From positions 62,001-126,000 of the forward strand of contig JACKAL010000003.1 in the NCBI GenBank assembly GCA_020635085.1: 64,000 nucleotides of DNA, written 5' to 3'. The notes under the pieces are model-generated. The model had not been told where the DNA came from, made no database searches, and saw only the letters and a program-made list of their open reading frames with translations. This stretch comes from Pseudobdellovibrionaceae bacterium. Its GTDB lineage: Bacteria > Bdellovibrionota > Bdellovibrionia > Bdellovibrionales > JAGQZY01. Each line of letters opens with the position of its first letter. Positions within the stretch are counted from its first letter, which is position 1. Below are positions 8,751-17,832 of the stretch, piece after piece. Both the position numbers and the translations under genes were made by a program.

Positions 8751-9496
8751 GTGAATGTATGCTTATCCTTACTTTATTTATAGCATTGGTATATGGTGAA
8801 GAGATCGGATTTTCTAATCCTCAACTATTGACGGAAATTCAAAGGCAAATTGATAGCGGTTTAAACAGCTATGAAAGCATCTCGGATCGGCGTATTGAAG
8901 TGGTAGGTCGACGTCACGGAGAATTCTTTACGCGTGCTCAAGAGGCCTGCAGAGGAGAGCTTTTAGCTGCCGAAAGAATCGAAAATGCCTACCGCACCGA
9001 TGGCCATCAATGGAGCGCAAGCCAGCGGGAGGCGGCAAGTCAGCGGATCGCCAATCATTTAAATTCGGCTCAACAATTACAGACATCTGCAATGAAGTTA
9101 CGAGGGCAGATATACAATGTATTTAATGATCCCGCAAAACCAGCTTTTTATAACCCACAGCGTTTCGCGCGTTTGACAAAGATAAAAGGTTTGCAATGGT
9201 TAGCTGGCGAGAAAATAAATTTGCAAATAAATAATTTTATACCAGAAGGATGGCGAGTGGTTGCTTATGGTTCATTGAGTAAACCAAAAACGAGGATTAC
9301 CGATGGCCGAAATGAGCAGGGTATTTCTCAGAAACTTTTTTTAGAGATGTTATCTCCGCAAGGATCGATAAAGGCGGGAGATGTAAAAGGGCGAGTGCAG
9401 AAGTTATTTAATACCGCATTCCAGGGCCCTGTGCGCAAAACAGCTCCGGGTGATTGGATGGAAGGCGATAGTCGTTTCATAAAAGTCGGACAGTAA
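8741..9496 (+). CDS. Exported helical protein of unknown function
   Basis: Not recognised. Two starts are possible: ATG 8741, or ATG 8759, which gives a cleaner signal sequence (MLILTLFIALVYGEE). The mature part is mainly charged and helical up to about residue 130, then more mixed, and has only one Cys. It lies 30 bp after the Gly-rich protein gene. Its stop overlaps the next start (TAATG), so these two are translationally coupled and likely work together. Confidence 0.7.
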   Translation: MPISECMLILTLFIALVYGEEIGFSNPQLLTEIQRQIDSGLNSYESISDRRIEVVGRRHGEFFTRAQEACRGELLAAERIENAYRTDGHQWSASQREAASQRIANHLNSAQQLQTSAMKLRGQIYNVFNDPAKPAFYNPQRFARLTKIKGLQWLAGEKINLQINNFIPEGWRVVAYGSLSKPKTRITDGRNEQGISQKLFLEMLSPQGSIKAGDVKGRVQKLFNTAFQGPVRKTAPGDWMEGDSRFIKVGQ

Positions 9497-10551
9497 TGAT
9501 GCACTACTGGGGTTTATTTTTAATTTTAATACAGGCTCAAACGACACAGGATGATTTTCAGAGAGTGTATGCACACGATAAAAAAATATGTGATATGCGA
9601 TCGGATACGATAAACACAAAGTATGATAGTGTGGAAAAAGCGCTCGCAAGAAAAAATACATTCGAAATCAATTCCCACGCTGAGGCCTATGAGCGGTTGC
9701 TTGCGGATAGAGAATATCACTGCGCTTTGGCACAGAGTGATGCCGCCAGAGGAAATTTTGCCTTTCAGGAATCCCCGGTGAGTATCCCACCACCGATGTA
9801 TGTTCGTATACCACGGGAAAAACAAAAAATGTTTTCCGAATTAAGAGATTTTTATAATACGTATAAATTAGAGGAACCTATTTCTGCGCAAAACTTGCAA
9901 TCCAAGCCTGAGGCACAACAAATTTCCGAGGTAGCAAATGCATCTCCTGTGCTTTGTGTTCCTGGTGGTTTTACAATCCGAGCTGAGAAGAATATTTCAC
10001 CTTCTTACGAACGCGATTGCCATGTTCCTTCACAATTAAATTGGAACGTTTTTGGAGCACAGCAAACAGTGTCGTGCGCTCCGGCCCATCTTAAGACACC
10101 TGAAACAAAAAAATATGACACATTAAGTATTTGTCACCCCATGTTGTACGGCGTGATTCCCTTAAAAAAAGATGAAAAATTATTGGCACAGGGTTTGTGC
10201 GCATTTCCGGAAGACATCGACTCTCTTTCATTTAATCGATCACAAATGCTAAATAAAGTGTGCGATAAAATGTCTGACTATGTGGCGAGTAAGTATTTGC
10301 CAAAAGATAAATCAACACGCAGTGCCCATGAACAGATGATTCGCTTTATTGCGCAGACGAATTTACAGAATTATCCGGCCTGGGTCAGCACTTCTCAAAG
10401 CATTATTCGCCACTGTGCCAATCCACCCTCTGCCTTGGAAAAAGAGTCATGTGTAGTGGCGGTTAAGCGGATTCAAGAAATAGGAGAGTCCATACAACAG
10501 TTACAGCAATCTGCACCTTCGGGAAAACCGGCGCTATCGATTGAAAAATAG
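9496..10551 (+). CDS. Exported Cys-containing protein of unknown function
   Basis: Not recognised. A short signal sequence (MMHYWGLFLILIQAQT) is followed by a helical first third. A Cys-bearing region follows with LCVPGG, DCHVPS, VSCAPAH and SICHPMLYG, and more single Cys near the end. The CHPMLYG segment is flanked by hydrophobic residues and may be a small recognition loop. It overlaps the preceding gene by one base and is convergent with folA (13 bp gap). It is the last member of the four-gene exported cluster. Confidence 0.7.
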   Translation: MMHYWGLFLILIQAQTTQDDFQRVYAHDKKICDMRSDTINTKYDSVEKALARKNTFEINSHAEAYERLLADREYHCALAQSDAARGNFAFQESPVSIPPPMYVRIPREKQKMFSELRDFYNTYKLEEPISAQNLQSKPEAQQISEVANASPVLCVPGGFTIRAEKNISPSYERDCHVPSQLNWNVFGAQQTVSCAPAHLKTPETKKYDTLSICHPMLYGVIPLKKDEKLLAQGLCAFPEDIDSLSFNRSQMLNKVCDKMSDYVASKYLPKDKSTRSAHEQMIRFIAQTNLQNYPAWVSTSQSIIRHCANPPSALEKESCVVAVKRIQEIGESIQQLQQSAPSGKPALSIEK

Positions 10552-10564
10552 TTCTGGAGTTTTT

Positions 10565-11041
10565 CTATTTGCGATCAAAAGTGCAAAAAGAAAAATGGAA
10601 ACCATTTTCTTCCGCATCTTTTTTATCCACTAAAGTAAATTGATTTTCAAATTCCGGATAAAAGGCATCACCCTTTACGTTGGTATGAATGATGGTTAAA
10701 TAAAGTCGGGCCGCACGATCGAGAGTTTGTTTATAGATTTCGGCACCGCCAACAATCATGATATCGTCGGAAGATTCATTTTGGCAAAAATCAATAGCCT
10801 GTTCTATGGAGGTAAATACGTGTGCACCGGGCGCTTGGTAGTTCGTATCGCGGGTAATGACCACATTGGTTCGTTTGGGTAGTGCCGAGGGGAGAGATTC
10901 AAATGTCTTTCGTCCCATGATTATGCATTTATTCACTGTGAGCGATTTAAAGTGCTTGAGATCTGCTGATATTTTCCACGGCAGATCCCCATCAATTCCA
11001 ATGGCGCGATTTTCGCTCAGGGCAGCGACATGCACGATCAA
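10565..11041 (-). CDS. folA: Dihydrofolate reductase
   Basis: It reduces dihydrofolate to tetrahydrofolate with NADPH, regenerating the cofactor used up by ThyA. The 158 residues match the single-domain bacterial enzyme. Visible motifs are [20 protein letters not shown] at the N-terminus, [12 protein letters not shown] for NADPH and the later [10 protein letters not shown]. Its ATG overlaps the thyA stop by four bases (ATGA), the usual thyA-folA arrangement. Confidence 0.96.
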   Translation of the reverse strand: MIVHVAALSENRAIGIDGDLPWKISADLKHFKSLTVNKCIIMGRKTFESLPSALPKRTNVVITRDTNYQAPGAHVFTSIEQAIDFCQNESSDDIMIVGGAEIYKQTLDRAARLYLTIIHTNVKGDAFYPEFENQFTLVDKKDAEENGFHFSFCTFDRK

Positions 11042-11847
11042 ATGGAAACCTCGGCGGCAATGCGCGGGTGCGGATTGTAATCGAGAAGAGTAAAATCCTC
11101 GAAAGAAAAATCAAAAATGTTTTTAACTTTCGGATTTAAAATCATCTTCGGTGAGCGTTTGGGTTCGCGGTGTAATTGCAGCTTGGCTTGATCCAAATGG
11201 TTGAGATAGAGGTGAGCATCCCCAAAAGTATGAATGAATTCATAGGGGCGTAAGCCGCAGACTTGCGCCACCATTAATGTTAATAGTGCGTAGCTTGCAA
11301 TATTAAAAGGAACTCCTAAAAATACATCAGCACTGCGTTGATAAAGCTGGCAAGAGAGTCCTTTATCGGAAACATAAAATTGGAAAAAAGCGTGGCAAGG
11401 GGGGAGTGCCATGCGCTCCACATCTGCCGGGTTAAATGCAACGACGAGGTGACGACGAGAGTAGGGATTGGTGCGCAGTTGCTCGATCACAGTGGAAATC
11501 TGATCGATGGTGCGACCATCTGGTGTTCTCCATGAGCGCCATTGAGAGCCGTACACAGGGCCGAGTTCGCCGTTTTCATCGGCCCATTCATCCCAGATAC
11601 TGATACCATTATCTTTTAAATACTGAATATTTGTATCCCCACGCAAAAACCAGAGGAGTTCATGAATGACAGATTTGAGATGCACTTTTTTAGTGGTTAA
11701 TAAAGGAAAGCCTTCTTGTAAATTAAAGCGCATTTGATGACCAAATACGCTAATAGTGCCAGTCCCTGTACGGTCGGCGCGTTTTTCGCCGAACTCTAAA
11801 ACGCGTTTCATTAAAGCTAAATATTCTTGATCTAGATATGCGGCCAT
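11038..11847 (-). CDS. thyA: Thymidylate synthase
   Basis: It converts dUMP to dTMP using methylenetetrahydrofolate. The frame is open up to 12045, but the family begins at [16 protein letters not shown] 11847 is preceded by GGGGAAAG, so I set the start there (269 residues, close to the usual 264). Motifs present are DRTGTGTIS, the active-site Cys in [12 protein letters not shown] and the dUMP-binding [20 protein letters not shown]. It is the first gene of the thyA-folA pair. The 66 residues upstream in frame do not look like protein. Confidence 0.95.
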   Translation of the reverse strand: MAAYLDQEYLALMKRVLEFGEKRADRTGTGTISVFGHQMRFNLQEGFPLLTTKKVHLKSVIHELLWFLRGDTNIQYLKDNGISIWDEWADENGELGPVYGSQWRSWRTPDGRTIDQISTVIEQLRTNPYSRRHLVVAFNPADVERMALPPCHAFFQFYVSDKGLSCQLYQRSADVFLGVPFNIASYALLTLMVAQVCGLRPYEFIHTFGDAHLYLNHLDQAKLQLHREPKRSPKMILNPKVKNIFDFSFEDFTLLDYNPHPRIAAEVSI

Positions 11848-12108
11848 ACTTTCCCCACTTCCCCCTCGTCCTCGTGCGACGATGCTTTTTACTATGTCAT
11901 GGCGAGGGAGCGGCGTCATGTTTTTGCTTTCCTTTAGCGGTGTGTAAATCGCAAAGAGGGGCTTTACATCGACCACCAGAACTCGTTTTGCGGCAGAATT
12001 ATGCAGAATTATAGCGTTTCGCGCTTGTAAAAAAACGCATCGCATCTTATAGCTAAGAAACTTATTTTAGAGTGTTGACGTTCTAGGCTTTTAGGGGAAA
12101 TTGGCGAG

Positions 12109-13410
12109 ATGGAAATTAAAGATCCTGTCCACGGTACAATCACACTTTCTCAGGCGGAATCCAAGGTGGTGGACTCCCGTGCTTTTCAGCGTTTACGCTT
12201 GATCAAGCAATTGGGTTTTTCAGAGTTTAGCTTTCCAGGGGCGACGCACAGTCGCTATCTCCACTCTTTAGGGGTCACTCATATTGCCGGTCTCGCCTTC
12301 GATTCCATTTTTAAGAATCATACCTTTTCGTCACCAGGTGTGCGCGAACGCTTTCGCCAAGTATTGCGACTGGCAGCTATGCTTCACGATATAGGCCATG
12401 GTCCACTCAGCCATGCGACTGAAGAGGTCATGCCCCTTCTAAAAGATTTAAAAATTAATATTTATCAGCAAATGCCGGGACTCAGCAGGGATGCAAAAGC
12501 GTCACACGAGGATTACACCATTAAATTTTTGATGGATTCCCAACTGACAGATATTATTAAAACTCAGTTTCCCGATATCAATCCATATTATGTTGCTGCT
12601 TTAATCGATCGTCGCTTAAAGGTACAGGATGATTTTTTTATAGATGAAGGTTTGAATTATCGCACGATTTTAAGTCAGCTTGTGAGCTCTGAAATTGACG
12701 TGGATCGCATGGATTATCTAGAGCGTGATGCCTTCTTTTGTGGAACGAACTATGGCCACGTGGAGATGAATTGGCTTCTCTCGAACTTTACGTTTCATGT
12801 AGATAAAAATGAAGTGTATCTCGCATTAAATAAACGCGCGCTCTATACCTTTGATGATTTTTTAATTTCTCGCCACCATATGTACTTAATGATTTACTTC
12901 CATCATAAAAGTATCATCTACGAGGAAATGCTGTATCGCTATCTCACATCGATCGATTGCACCTATGAACTGCCCGCAGATATAGATGAGTATTTAACAT
13001 GTACCGATTATTCCCTTTATGAGCATCTTGCCGCTTCCAAAAATTATTGGGCACAAAAAATTGCCCGTCGTCAGCCGTTAAAAGTTCTTTTCGAAAATCA
13101 CGTTACTCATGATGATCCTAAAATGGGTCAACTGACTCGACTGTTGAAAGAGGCGGGAATTGATTTTATTGCGGCGAGTTCGCAGGCACGATTATCTAAA
13201 TACCATGGGACTACGGAAGATAGTAAATCCATATCTATATATGTAGTGGATCAGTATTCGCCAGGGGAAGAGCCCATTACCATAGATAAGTGTACCGAAA
13301 TATTTAAGATGTACGAGAAAACACGTAAGATAGAACGTATTTATGTGCCACAAGAAGTGCTTGAAGTCTCGCGCGCGGTTCGCGAGAAAGTGTTTCGTAA
13401 GAAAACATAA
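12109..13410 (+). CDS. HD-domain phosphohydrolase (YwfO/SAMHD1-like)
   Basis: Metal-dependent phosphohydrolase of the HD superfamily. The family carries dNTP triphosphohydrolases such as Enterococcus EF1143 and SAMHD1, and Bacillus YwfO. The H...HD...D signature is His47 (in ATHSRYLHSLGV), His93-Asp94 (in MLHDIGHGPLSH) and an Asp near 197-199 (in EIDVDRMDYLERD). The N-terminal KDPVHGTITL is typical of this subfamily. About 230 C-terminal residues are the family's regulatory helical part. It lies next to thyA/folA, so a role in the dNTP pool is attractive but not proven. Confidence 0.85.
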   Translation: MEIKDPVHGTITLSQAESKVVDSRAFQRLRLIKQLGFSEFSFPGATHSRYLHSLGVTHIAGLAFDSIFKNHTFSSPGVRERFRQVLRLAAMLHDIGHGPLSHATEEVMPLLKDLKINIYQQMPGLSRDAKASHEDYTIKFLMDSQLTDIIKTQFPDINPYYVAALIDRRLKVQDDFFIDEGLNYRTILSQLVSSEIDVDRMDYLERDAFFCGTNYGHVEMNWLLSNFTFHVDKNEVYLALNKRALYTFDDFLISRHHMYLMIYFHHKSIIYEEMLYRYLTSIDCTYELPADIDEYLTCTDYSLYEHLAASKNYWAQKIARRQPLKVLFENHVTHDDPKMGQLTRLLKEAGIDFIAASSQARLSKYHGTTEDSKSISIYVVDQYSPGEEPITIDKCTEIFKMYEKTRKIERIYVPQEVLEVSRAVREKVFRKKT

Positions 13411-13522
13411 TAAAATACGTGATCGCTAATTTCCAGTGTCTCACCGGTTCCCATGCTAGAACATCTTTTCCTTAAAAAGGCAGAATCACTAAATTTTTTT
13501 TGTCTCAAAAGGAGACCTAGAC

Positions 13523-13549
13523 TAAAGTTTTATTTAGACTCGCCGATAG
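13523..13549 (+). promoter_or_regulatory. Sigma-28 (FliA) promoter of the first flagellin gene
   Basis: TAAAGTTT-N11-GCCGATAG matches the FliA consensus (TAAAGTTT-N11-GCCGATAA) at 15 of 16 positions with exact spacing. It is bracketed by an inverted repeat, CCTAGAC (13516-13522) and GTCTAGG (13549-13555). The predicted leader is about 75 nt. Confidence 0.92.
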
Positions 13550-13632
13550 TCTAGGTATATGGATCTCGTCACAGGATGTGACCCCAGAACGTCAACCGTA
13601 CCAGGATAGGTTGGATCCGAAGGAGGCACACA

Positions 13633-14460
13633 GTGAGCTTAAGGATTAATACAAACCTAGCGTCAATCAACGCACAAAGAAACCTAGATGTTCAACAAAA
13701 GCGAAATGTCCATGCGATGAAAGCTCTTTCATCCGGCAGTCGCATCACTCAGGCATCTGACGATGCTGCTGGTCTAGCGATTTCCGAAAAGTTGCGGGCT
13801 GATGTAAAAGGAATGCAGATGGCACGCCGAAATGCGGAAAATGCTATTTCTTTTATTCAAGTGGGAGAAGGTGGCTTAAACGAAGTTAATAATATCCTTG
13901 TTCGCTTGCGAGAATTGGGTGTGCAAAGCGCCAGTGACACTGTCGGTGAAGAAGAACGAGGCTTCATTGATATGGAAGCTCAGCATTTGTTGCAGGAAGT
14001 AGATCGAATTGCAAAAACCACTAAGTTTGGCGAGAAGAATTTACTTGATGGTTCGATGGAAGAGTTGGAGTTCCAGGTTGGAGTGGATGGATCAGAGAAT
14101 AGTCGAATCAGTTTTAATCTCCAATCCAATGCAACAGCCTCTAATTTAGCAGTAGATGGTTTAGAGTTTGATAGCAAGAGTGGTGCTCGCGATGCCCTTG
14201 ATCTAATCGATGAGGCAATTGTTAAGGTTGGTGGAATGCGCGCGAACTTCGGTGCCTTCCAAAATCGAATTGATTCAGCAATCGCCAACATCGATGTACA
14301 GAGCGAGAGCTTATCGGCTGCGAATTCACGTATCCGCGATGCCGACATTGCTCACGAAACAGCAGAATTGGCTTCCTCGCAAATTCTGCAACAGGCTTCG
14401 GTGGGAATGCTCGCGCAAGCGAATCAATCTTCTGCAGCAGCTCTGCAACTGTTAGGCTAA
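13633..14460 (+). CDS. fliC: Flagellin
   Basis: Filament subunit. GTG start behind AAGGAGG. The conserved D0/D1 N-terminus (SLRINTNLASINAQRN, SSGSRITQASDDAAGLAISE) and C-terminus (SRIRDADIAHETAELA, SVGMLAQANQSS, ALQLLG) are joined with almost no variable domain. At 275 residues it is a short flagellin, as in Bdellovibrio. A FliA promoter lies upstream and a strong terminator downstream, so it is monocistronic. A second flagellin lies at 16910. It resembles this one but is clearly diverged. Confidence 0.96.
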   Translation: MSLRINTNLASINAQRNLDVQQKRNVHAMKALSSGSRITQASDDAAGLAISEKLRADVKGMQMARRNAENAISFIQVGEGGLNEVNNILVRLRELGVQSASDTVGEEERGFIDMEAQHLLQEVDRIAKTTKFGEKNLLDGSMEELEFQVGVDGSENSRISFNLQSNATASNLAVDGLEFDSKSGARDALDLIDEAIVKVGGMRANFGAFQNRIDSAIANIDVQSESLSAANSRIRDADIAHETAELASSQILQQASVGMLAQANQSSAAALQLLG

Positions 14461-14498
14461 AGTTTTTAAACAGAAAATGTTTTATATACACAGACTAC

Positions 14499-14526
14499 AA
14501 AGGCTTGGATAACCAAGCCTTTTTTT
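14499..14526 (+). terminator. Rho-independent terminator of the first flagellin
   Basis: A 10-bp stem (14499-14508 with 14513-14522) has a 4-nt ATAA loop. The right arm runs into a T-tract. Confidence 0.93.
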
Positions 14527-14639
14527 GTTATGGGGATAGTCTATCTACAGGTTCTTAATTTTGGGGACAAGGGACATAGTTGGGTTGATTTGTCGTTGAT
14601 CCAGTTTCTACATATATCAAAACCAAGGTCTAGTTTTGA

Positions 14640-14672
14640 TTACAACTGTAATCACTTTGTTTACAGTTGTAA
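14640..14672 (+). promoter_or_regulatory. Two BlaI/MecI-type operators
   Basis: TTACAACTGTAA (14640-14651) and TTACAGTTGTAA (14661-14672) are both perfect TACA-nn-TGTA dyads, the BlaI/MecI recognition pattern. They are spaced 21 bp, two helical turns. They lie immediately before the blaI-like gene. A further dyad, TCAAAAC/GTTTTGA (14617-14623, 14633-14639), lies just upstream. Confidence 0.85.
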
Positions 14673-14681
14673 TCTTTGCAT

Positions 14682-15101
14682 ATGAATATGCGAAATATGG
14701 AAACAAAAAAAATAAATCATACACTCCCAGAAATATCAGACGCTGAATTTGAAATCATGAACATCTTGTGGTCACAATCAGAAAGCTTATCCGCTCAGGA
14801 TATTGCTGACCAACTAAAAGGACAACAGAGTTGGTCGATTAAAACAATCAAGACTATGCTTTTTCGCTTGGTCAAAAAAAATGTTTTGCAATTTTCAGAA
14901 AATCGCCGGGAGTATCTGTATTCGCCAAAATTTCAAAAATCCGAGTATATAAAAAAAGAAAGTAAGAGTTTTTTATCTAAAGTTTTTAATGGGGCGACGA
15001 GTCCCATGCTGATGCATTTTATAAAAAGCTCACAATTATCAGAAAAAGAAATCACTGAAATTCAAGCTCTTTTAAAAGAGATAGAAAGAGAATCCAAATG
15101 A
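14682..15101 (+). CDS. BlaI/MecI-family transcriptional repressor
   Basis: Winged-helix repressor of the penicillinase-repressor family, which is inactivated by proteolysis when its partner M56 protease senses a signal. The core ISDAEFEIMNILW, the recognition region (SIKTIKTMLFRLVKKN) and the dimerisation tail with LSEKEITEIQALLKEI are present. No Shine-Dalgarno separates ATG 14682, 14688 and 14697. I give the first ATG, but 14697 (METKK) would suit the family. ATGA overlap with the M56 gene. Two matching operators upstream predict autoregulation. The pair is AT-rich compared with the flanking flagellin genes. Confidence 0.9.
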   Translation: MNMRNMETKKINHTLPEISDAEFEIMNILWSQSESLSAQDIADQLKGQQSWSIKTIKTMLFRLVKKNVLQFSENRREYLYSPKFQKSEYIKKESKSFLSKVFNGATSPMLMHFIKSSQLSEKEITEIQALLKEIERESK

Positions 15102-16441
15102 GTTCAGTGCCCTTCTTACTAGAGTATTTATTCAATAAAAGTATATTAGGCTTCATCCTTTTTGCTATTTTATTTCTTGCATATATTTTTCTACCGAAGA
15201 AATTATCTATTCAAACATATCCACTTTTATGGATTAGCTTTTTTGTAGTGATGATCATCCCGGATTCTTTTATAAATAGTTTTTTTTCACATGGTGCTCA
15301 ACTTAAAACAATTTTAGTTTATTCAGCGGATTTTGGGGTGCTTCCTAAGATGGCTCAACAAACAATAGAGTATTACGAAAATTTGTATGCATATCCCATA
15401 TTTTGGCTCTGGGTTGTGGGCTTTGTTTGTGCGGCTATTTTATTAATAGTAGTTCCTGTTTATAAACAAAAAAAATTAATTGCATCAATAGTTAAAGAAA
15501 TTGTGGACTCTAGAGAGCATTGTAGTATCTGGGCAGAGTTTGGAATTGTTTCAAAGCAAAAAGATATTTGCATTTTTCGAAACACATTAGGAAATGTGCA
15601 GACTCCTTTTGTATCGGGTTTTCTTTTTCGTAAGTTGTATATGCCTGAGTCTTTTCTCAAAAGACACAAGATTGAGGCGATAAAGGGAGTTCTTTTTCAC
15701 GAAGAGGCGCATGTCGTGCATTACGACACTTTATCCCTCATTATTACGAGGTGCATTCTCTGCATGTTTTGGTTTCTTCCCTTTATGTATCTAGCAGTTC
15801 ATTTTTTAAAACAGTCGCAGGAATTGTCCGCGGATCATTATGCACTATTGAGATTAAATAAAGAGGAGAGATTCGAATATGCCAAAGCTATGGTTCGATC
15901 CATGATTGGACACCAGAACTCGAATTTGTCTTTTGGAACATTTTTTAATAACAAACATCATATTACAGGGAGGTTAAATATGATTAAGAATTTTAAAAAT
16001 AAAGGTTTTATATGGAATTTTCTGCCTGTGCTTATTTTTATTGGAGCCTATAATATAGCATATGCTACGACTTTATCGAAACAGCAAAAGCAACTTAAAA
16101 TCGTAGGAAAATTGAGCAAAGATGGAAAAATATTAGCACAACCAACAGTTATTACTAATTCAGGAGAACAGGCAAAAATTATTATAGGAGATACAGAAAG
16201 AATTGTAGTTATTGAAATGAAAGCTACACAGAATCAAAAAAATACCGTTTCTATCGATATGTTGTTTTGTGAGAATGGAAATAAAATTCTAGATGCCGCA
16301 ATAGTGGCAAAAGAAAACTGTCAGGGAAAAGGTATAGCCACGCAAATCACGGTTGGTTTAGGTAAATCATTTACGCGAGAGCAAAATGGGTATCAATTGA
16401 ACTTTGAAGTTACAGAGGCAGATATTGTGGCTTTAAAATAA
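15098..16441 (+). CDS. M56-family membrane metalloprotease, BlaR1-like, with unusual C-terminal domain
   Basis: Membrane sensor-protease partner of the BlaI-like repressor. N-terminal membrane segments lie at about 15-32, 43-60 and 102-121. A cytoplasmic zinc-protease loop follows with HEEAH (201-205) and ELSAD near 242. Another membrane pair lies at about 215-237 and 305-322. BlaR1/MecR1 end in a 240-residue penicillin-binding domain. Here only about 120 residues follow the last membrane segment, and they show no SxxK transpeptidase motif. They look beta-rich (for example ILAQPTVITNSGEQAKIIIG) and contain two Cys. So the signal is probably not a covalently bound beta-lactam. No beta-lactamase gene is adjacent. 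Confidence 0.85.
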   Translation: MSSVPFLLEYLFNKSILGFILFAILFLAYIFLPKKLSIQTYPLLWISFFVVMIIPDSFINSFFSHGAQLKTILVYSADFGVLPKMAQQTIEYYENLYAYPIFWLWVVGFVCAAILLIVVPVYKQKKLIASIVKEIVDSREHCSIWAEFGIVSKQKDICIFRNTLGNVQTPFVSGFLFRKLYMPESFLKRHKIEAIKGVLFHEEAHVVHYDTLSLIITRCILCMFWFLPFMYLAVHFLKQSQELSADHYALLRLNKEERFEYAKAMVRSMIGHQNSNLSFGTFFNNKHHITGRLNMIKNFKNKGFIWNFLPVLIFIGAYNIAYATTLSKQQKQLKIVGKLSKDGKILAQPTVITNSGEQAKIIIGDTERIVVIEMKATQNQKNTVSIDMLFCENGNKILDAAIVAKENCQGKGIATQITVGLGKSFTREQNGYQLNFEVTEADIVALK

Positions 16442-16909
16442 GTTTTTATTAGGGCGTTTCTTCTGAGGAGGCGTTTTAGAGGGGATTGTACTTTATATAA
16501 TATAGAGTATTTTTTTTCACCCGGATCTGAAAATCAAACTGTTTTGTCACATTCTGTCTTCAGATCCGAGTTGTCAGTATCTATTTACTTGAGACGGATT
16601 GGGCGTTTTTCATTTAGGCTATGTCCGCACATCAAAGTAAATCTGTTCTCTAAATTTAAAAAAATTTGTCGAAATTATTTTAGGTCTCGACTTTGGTGGT
16701 GATATTTTTTCTTAGTTAAGCATTTGAATTTTAAAAACAAAACATCTGTTTTGAATCTATTTATCGTTTTTTAATATTTTTATGACTATGGTCTAGTTTT
16801 CATGGATGATGGTCGAGTTTCCCCAGACTCGACTTCAGCCGCGTCCAGTTCTGCCGAAAGGTCTAGTGTTCGCAATGTTACGAACGACTTGAACTAGAGG
16901 AGGAAGAAT
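16442..16909. other. 468-bp non-coding stretch before the second flagellin
   Basis: AT-rich, no convincing gene. It holds a 10-bp inverted repeat, CGGATCTGAA (16522-16531) with TTCAGATCCG (16559-16568). A hairpin, GTCGAGT/ACTCGAC (16812-16818, 16827-16833), lies closer to the gene. Two GTCTAG hexamers sit at 16791 and 16861. No good FliA promoter is seen. The best alignments (TCTAGTTT-N11-GGTCGAGT from 16792, or a GCCGAAAG at 16853) are weak. Confidence 0.6.
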
Positions 16910-17743
16910 ATGAGTTTAAGAATTTCGACGAACGTGCCGTCAATATCCGCACGTAAGGCCCTAGAGGGCAACCAAAAGATTATGGATAAAACAATGAGCC
17001 AGTTGTCATCTGGTAGCCGCATCACCAAAGCGGCCGACGATGCTGCGGGGCTTTCGATTTCTGAAGGTATGAAATCGCAAGTTCGCAGTTATCAACAAGC
17101 TCTGCGCAACACGAATGATGGTGTTTCGTTACTACAAGTTGCGGAAGGTGGCTTGGGTGAGGTGAACAATCTATTCACTCGTATGCGCGAGTTAGGTGTC
17201 CAAGCCGCATCAGACACTATTGGTGAAGATGAGCGTGGATTCATTAACCAAGAATTATCTCAGCTAAAACAAGAGGTGGATCGTATTGCCAACTCAACTG
17301 TGTATGGTAGTAAAAAACTACTCAGTGGAGAAGGGGATACATTTGATTTCCAAGTGGGGATTAACGGTAGTGGAGAAAACGATGTGATTTCGTTTGATCC
17401 GGCTCAGGCCAATGCCACGACATCTAATTTAGGTGTAGATGGTATTGATTATTCTACCAAAGATGGAGCAAAAGATGCGTTGGCAACTCTAGATGAGGCA
17501 CAAAAACAAGTTAATGGTTTTCGTGCGAACTTAGGGGCATTACAAAATCGTCTAACGTCAACTACTGAAAACTTAGGCACACAGATCGAAAGCTTGTCAG
17601 TCGCCAATTCACGTATTCGTGATGCTGATATTGCTGAGACTACTGCCGAATATACAAAAAGTAATATTTTGATGAATGCGACGACGAACGTACTAGCTCA
17701 AGCAAATGAAGTACCTCGTCAAGCACTTCGTCTCTTAGGCTAA
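16910..17743 (+). CDS. fliC: Flagellin (second copy)
   Basis: ATG start behind AGGAGGAAG. 277 residues, D0/D1 only. The N-terminal SLRISTNVPSISARKALEG and SSGSRITKAADDAAGLSISEG and the C-terminal SRIRDADIAETTAEYTKSNIL...LRLLG are flagellin signatures. It differs from the first copy mainly in the middle and at the last 40 residues. Two flagellins with separate promoters and terminators suggest a filament made of ordered segments. Unlike the first copy, it has no obvious FliA promoter. Confidence 0.96.
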   Translation: MSLRISTNVPSISARKALEGNQKIMDKTMSQLSSGSRITKAADDAAGLSISEGMKSQVRSYQQALRNTNDGVSLLQVAEGGLGEVNNLFTRMRELGVQAASDTIGEDERGFINQELSQLKQEVDRIANSTVYGSKKLLSGEGDTFDFQVGINGSGENDVISFDPAQANATTSNLGVDGIDYSTKDGAKDALATLDEAQKQVNGFRANLGALQNRLTSTTENLGTQIESLSVANSRIRDADIAETTAEYTKSNILMNATTNVLAQANEVPRQALRLLG

Positions 17744-17758
17744 CTTCTATTCTTCCTT

Positions 17759-17794
17759 GCGGTCCGTACTTTGGTGGTACGGACCGCTTTTTTT
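17759..17794 (+). terminator. Rho-independent terminator of the second flagellin
   Basis: An 11-bp perfect GC-rich stem (17759-17769 with 17777-17787) has a 7-nt loop followed by seven T. Confidence 0.95.
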
Positions 17795-17832
17795 GAGGAA
17801 AAAGAGGTTTAAAGACGACAGTTTTTATAGAG

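Noticed and set aside
16792..16860. FliA promoter for the second flagellin
   Set aside because: The best candidates match few -10 or -35 positions, unlike the near-consensus promoter of the first flagellin.
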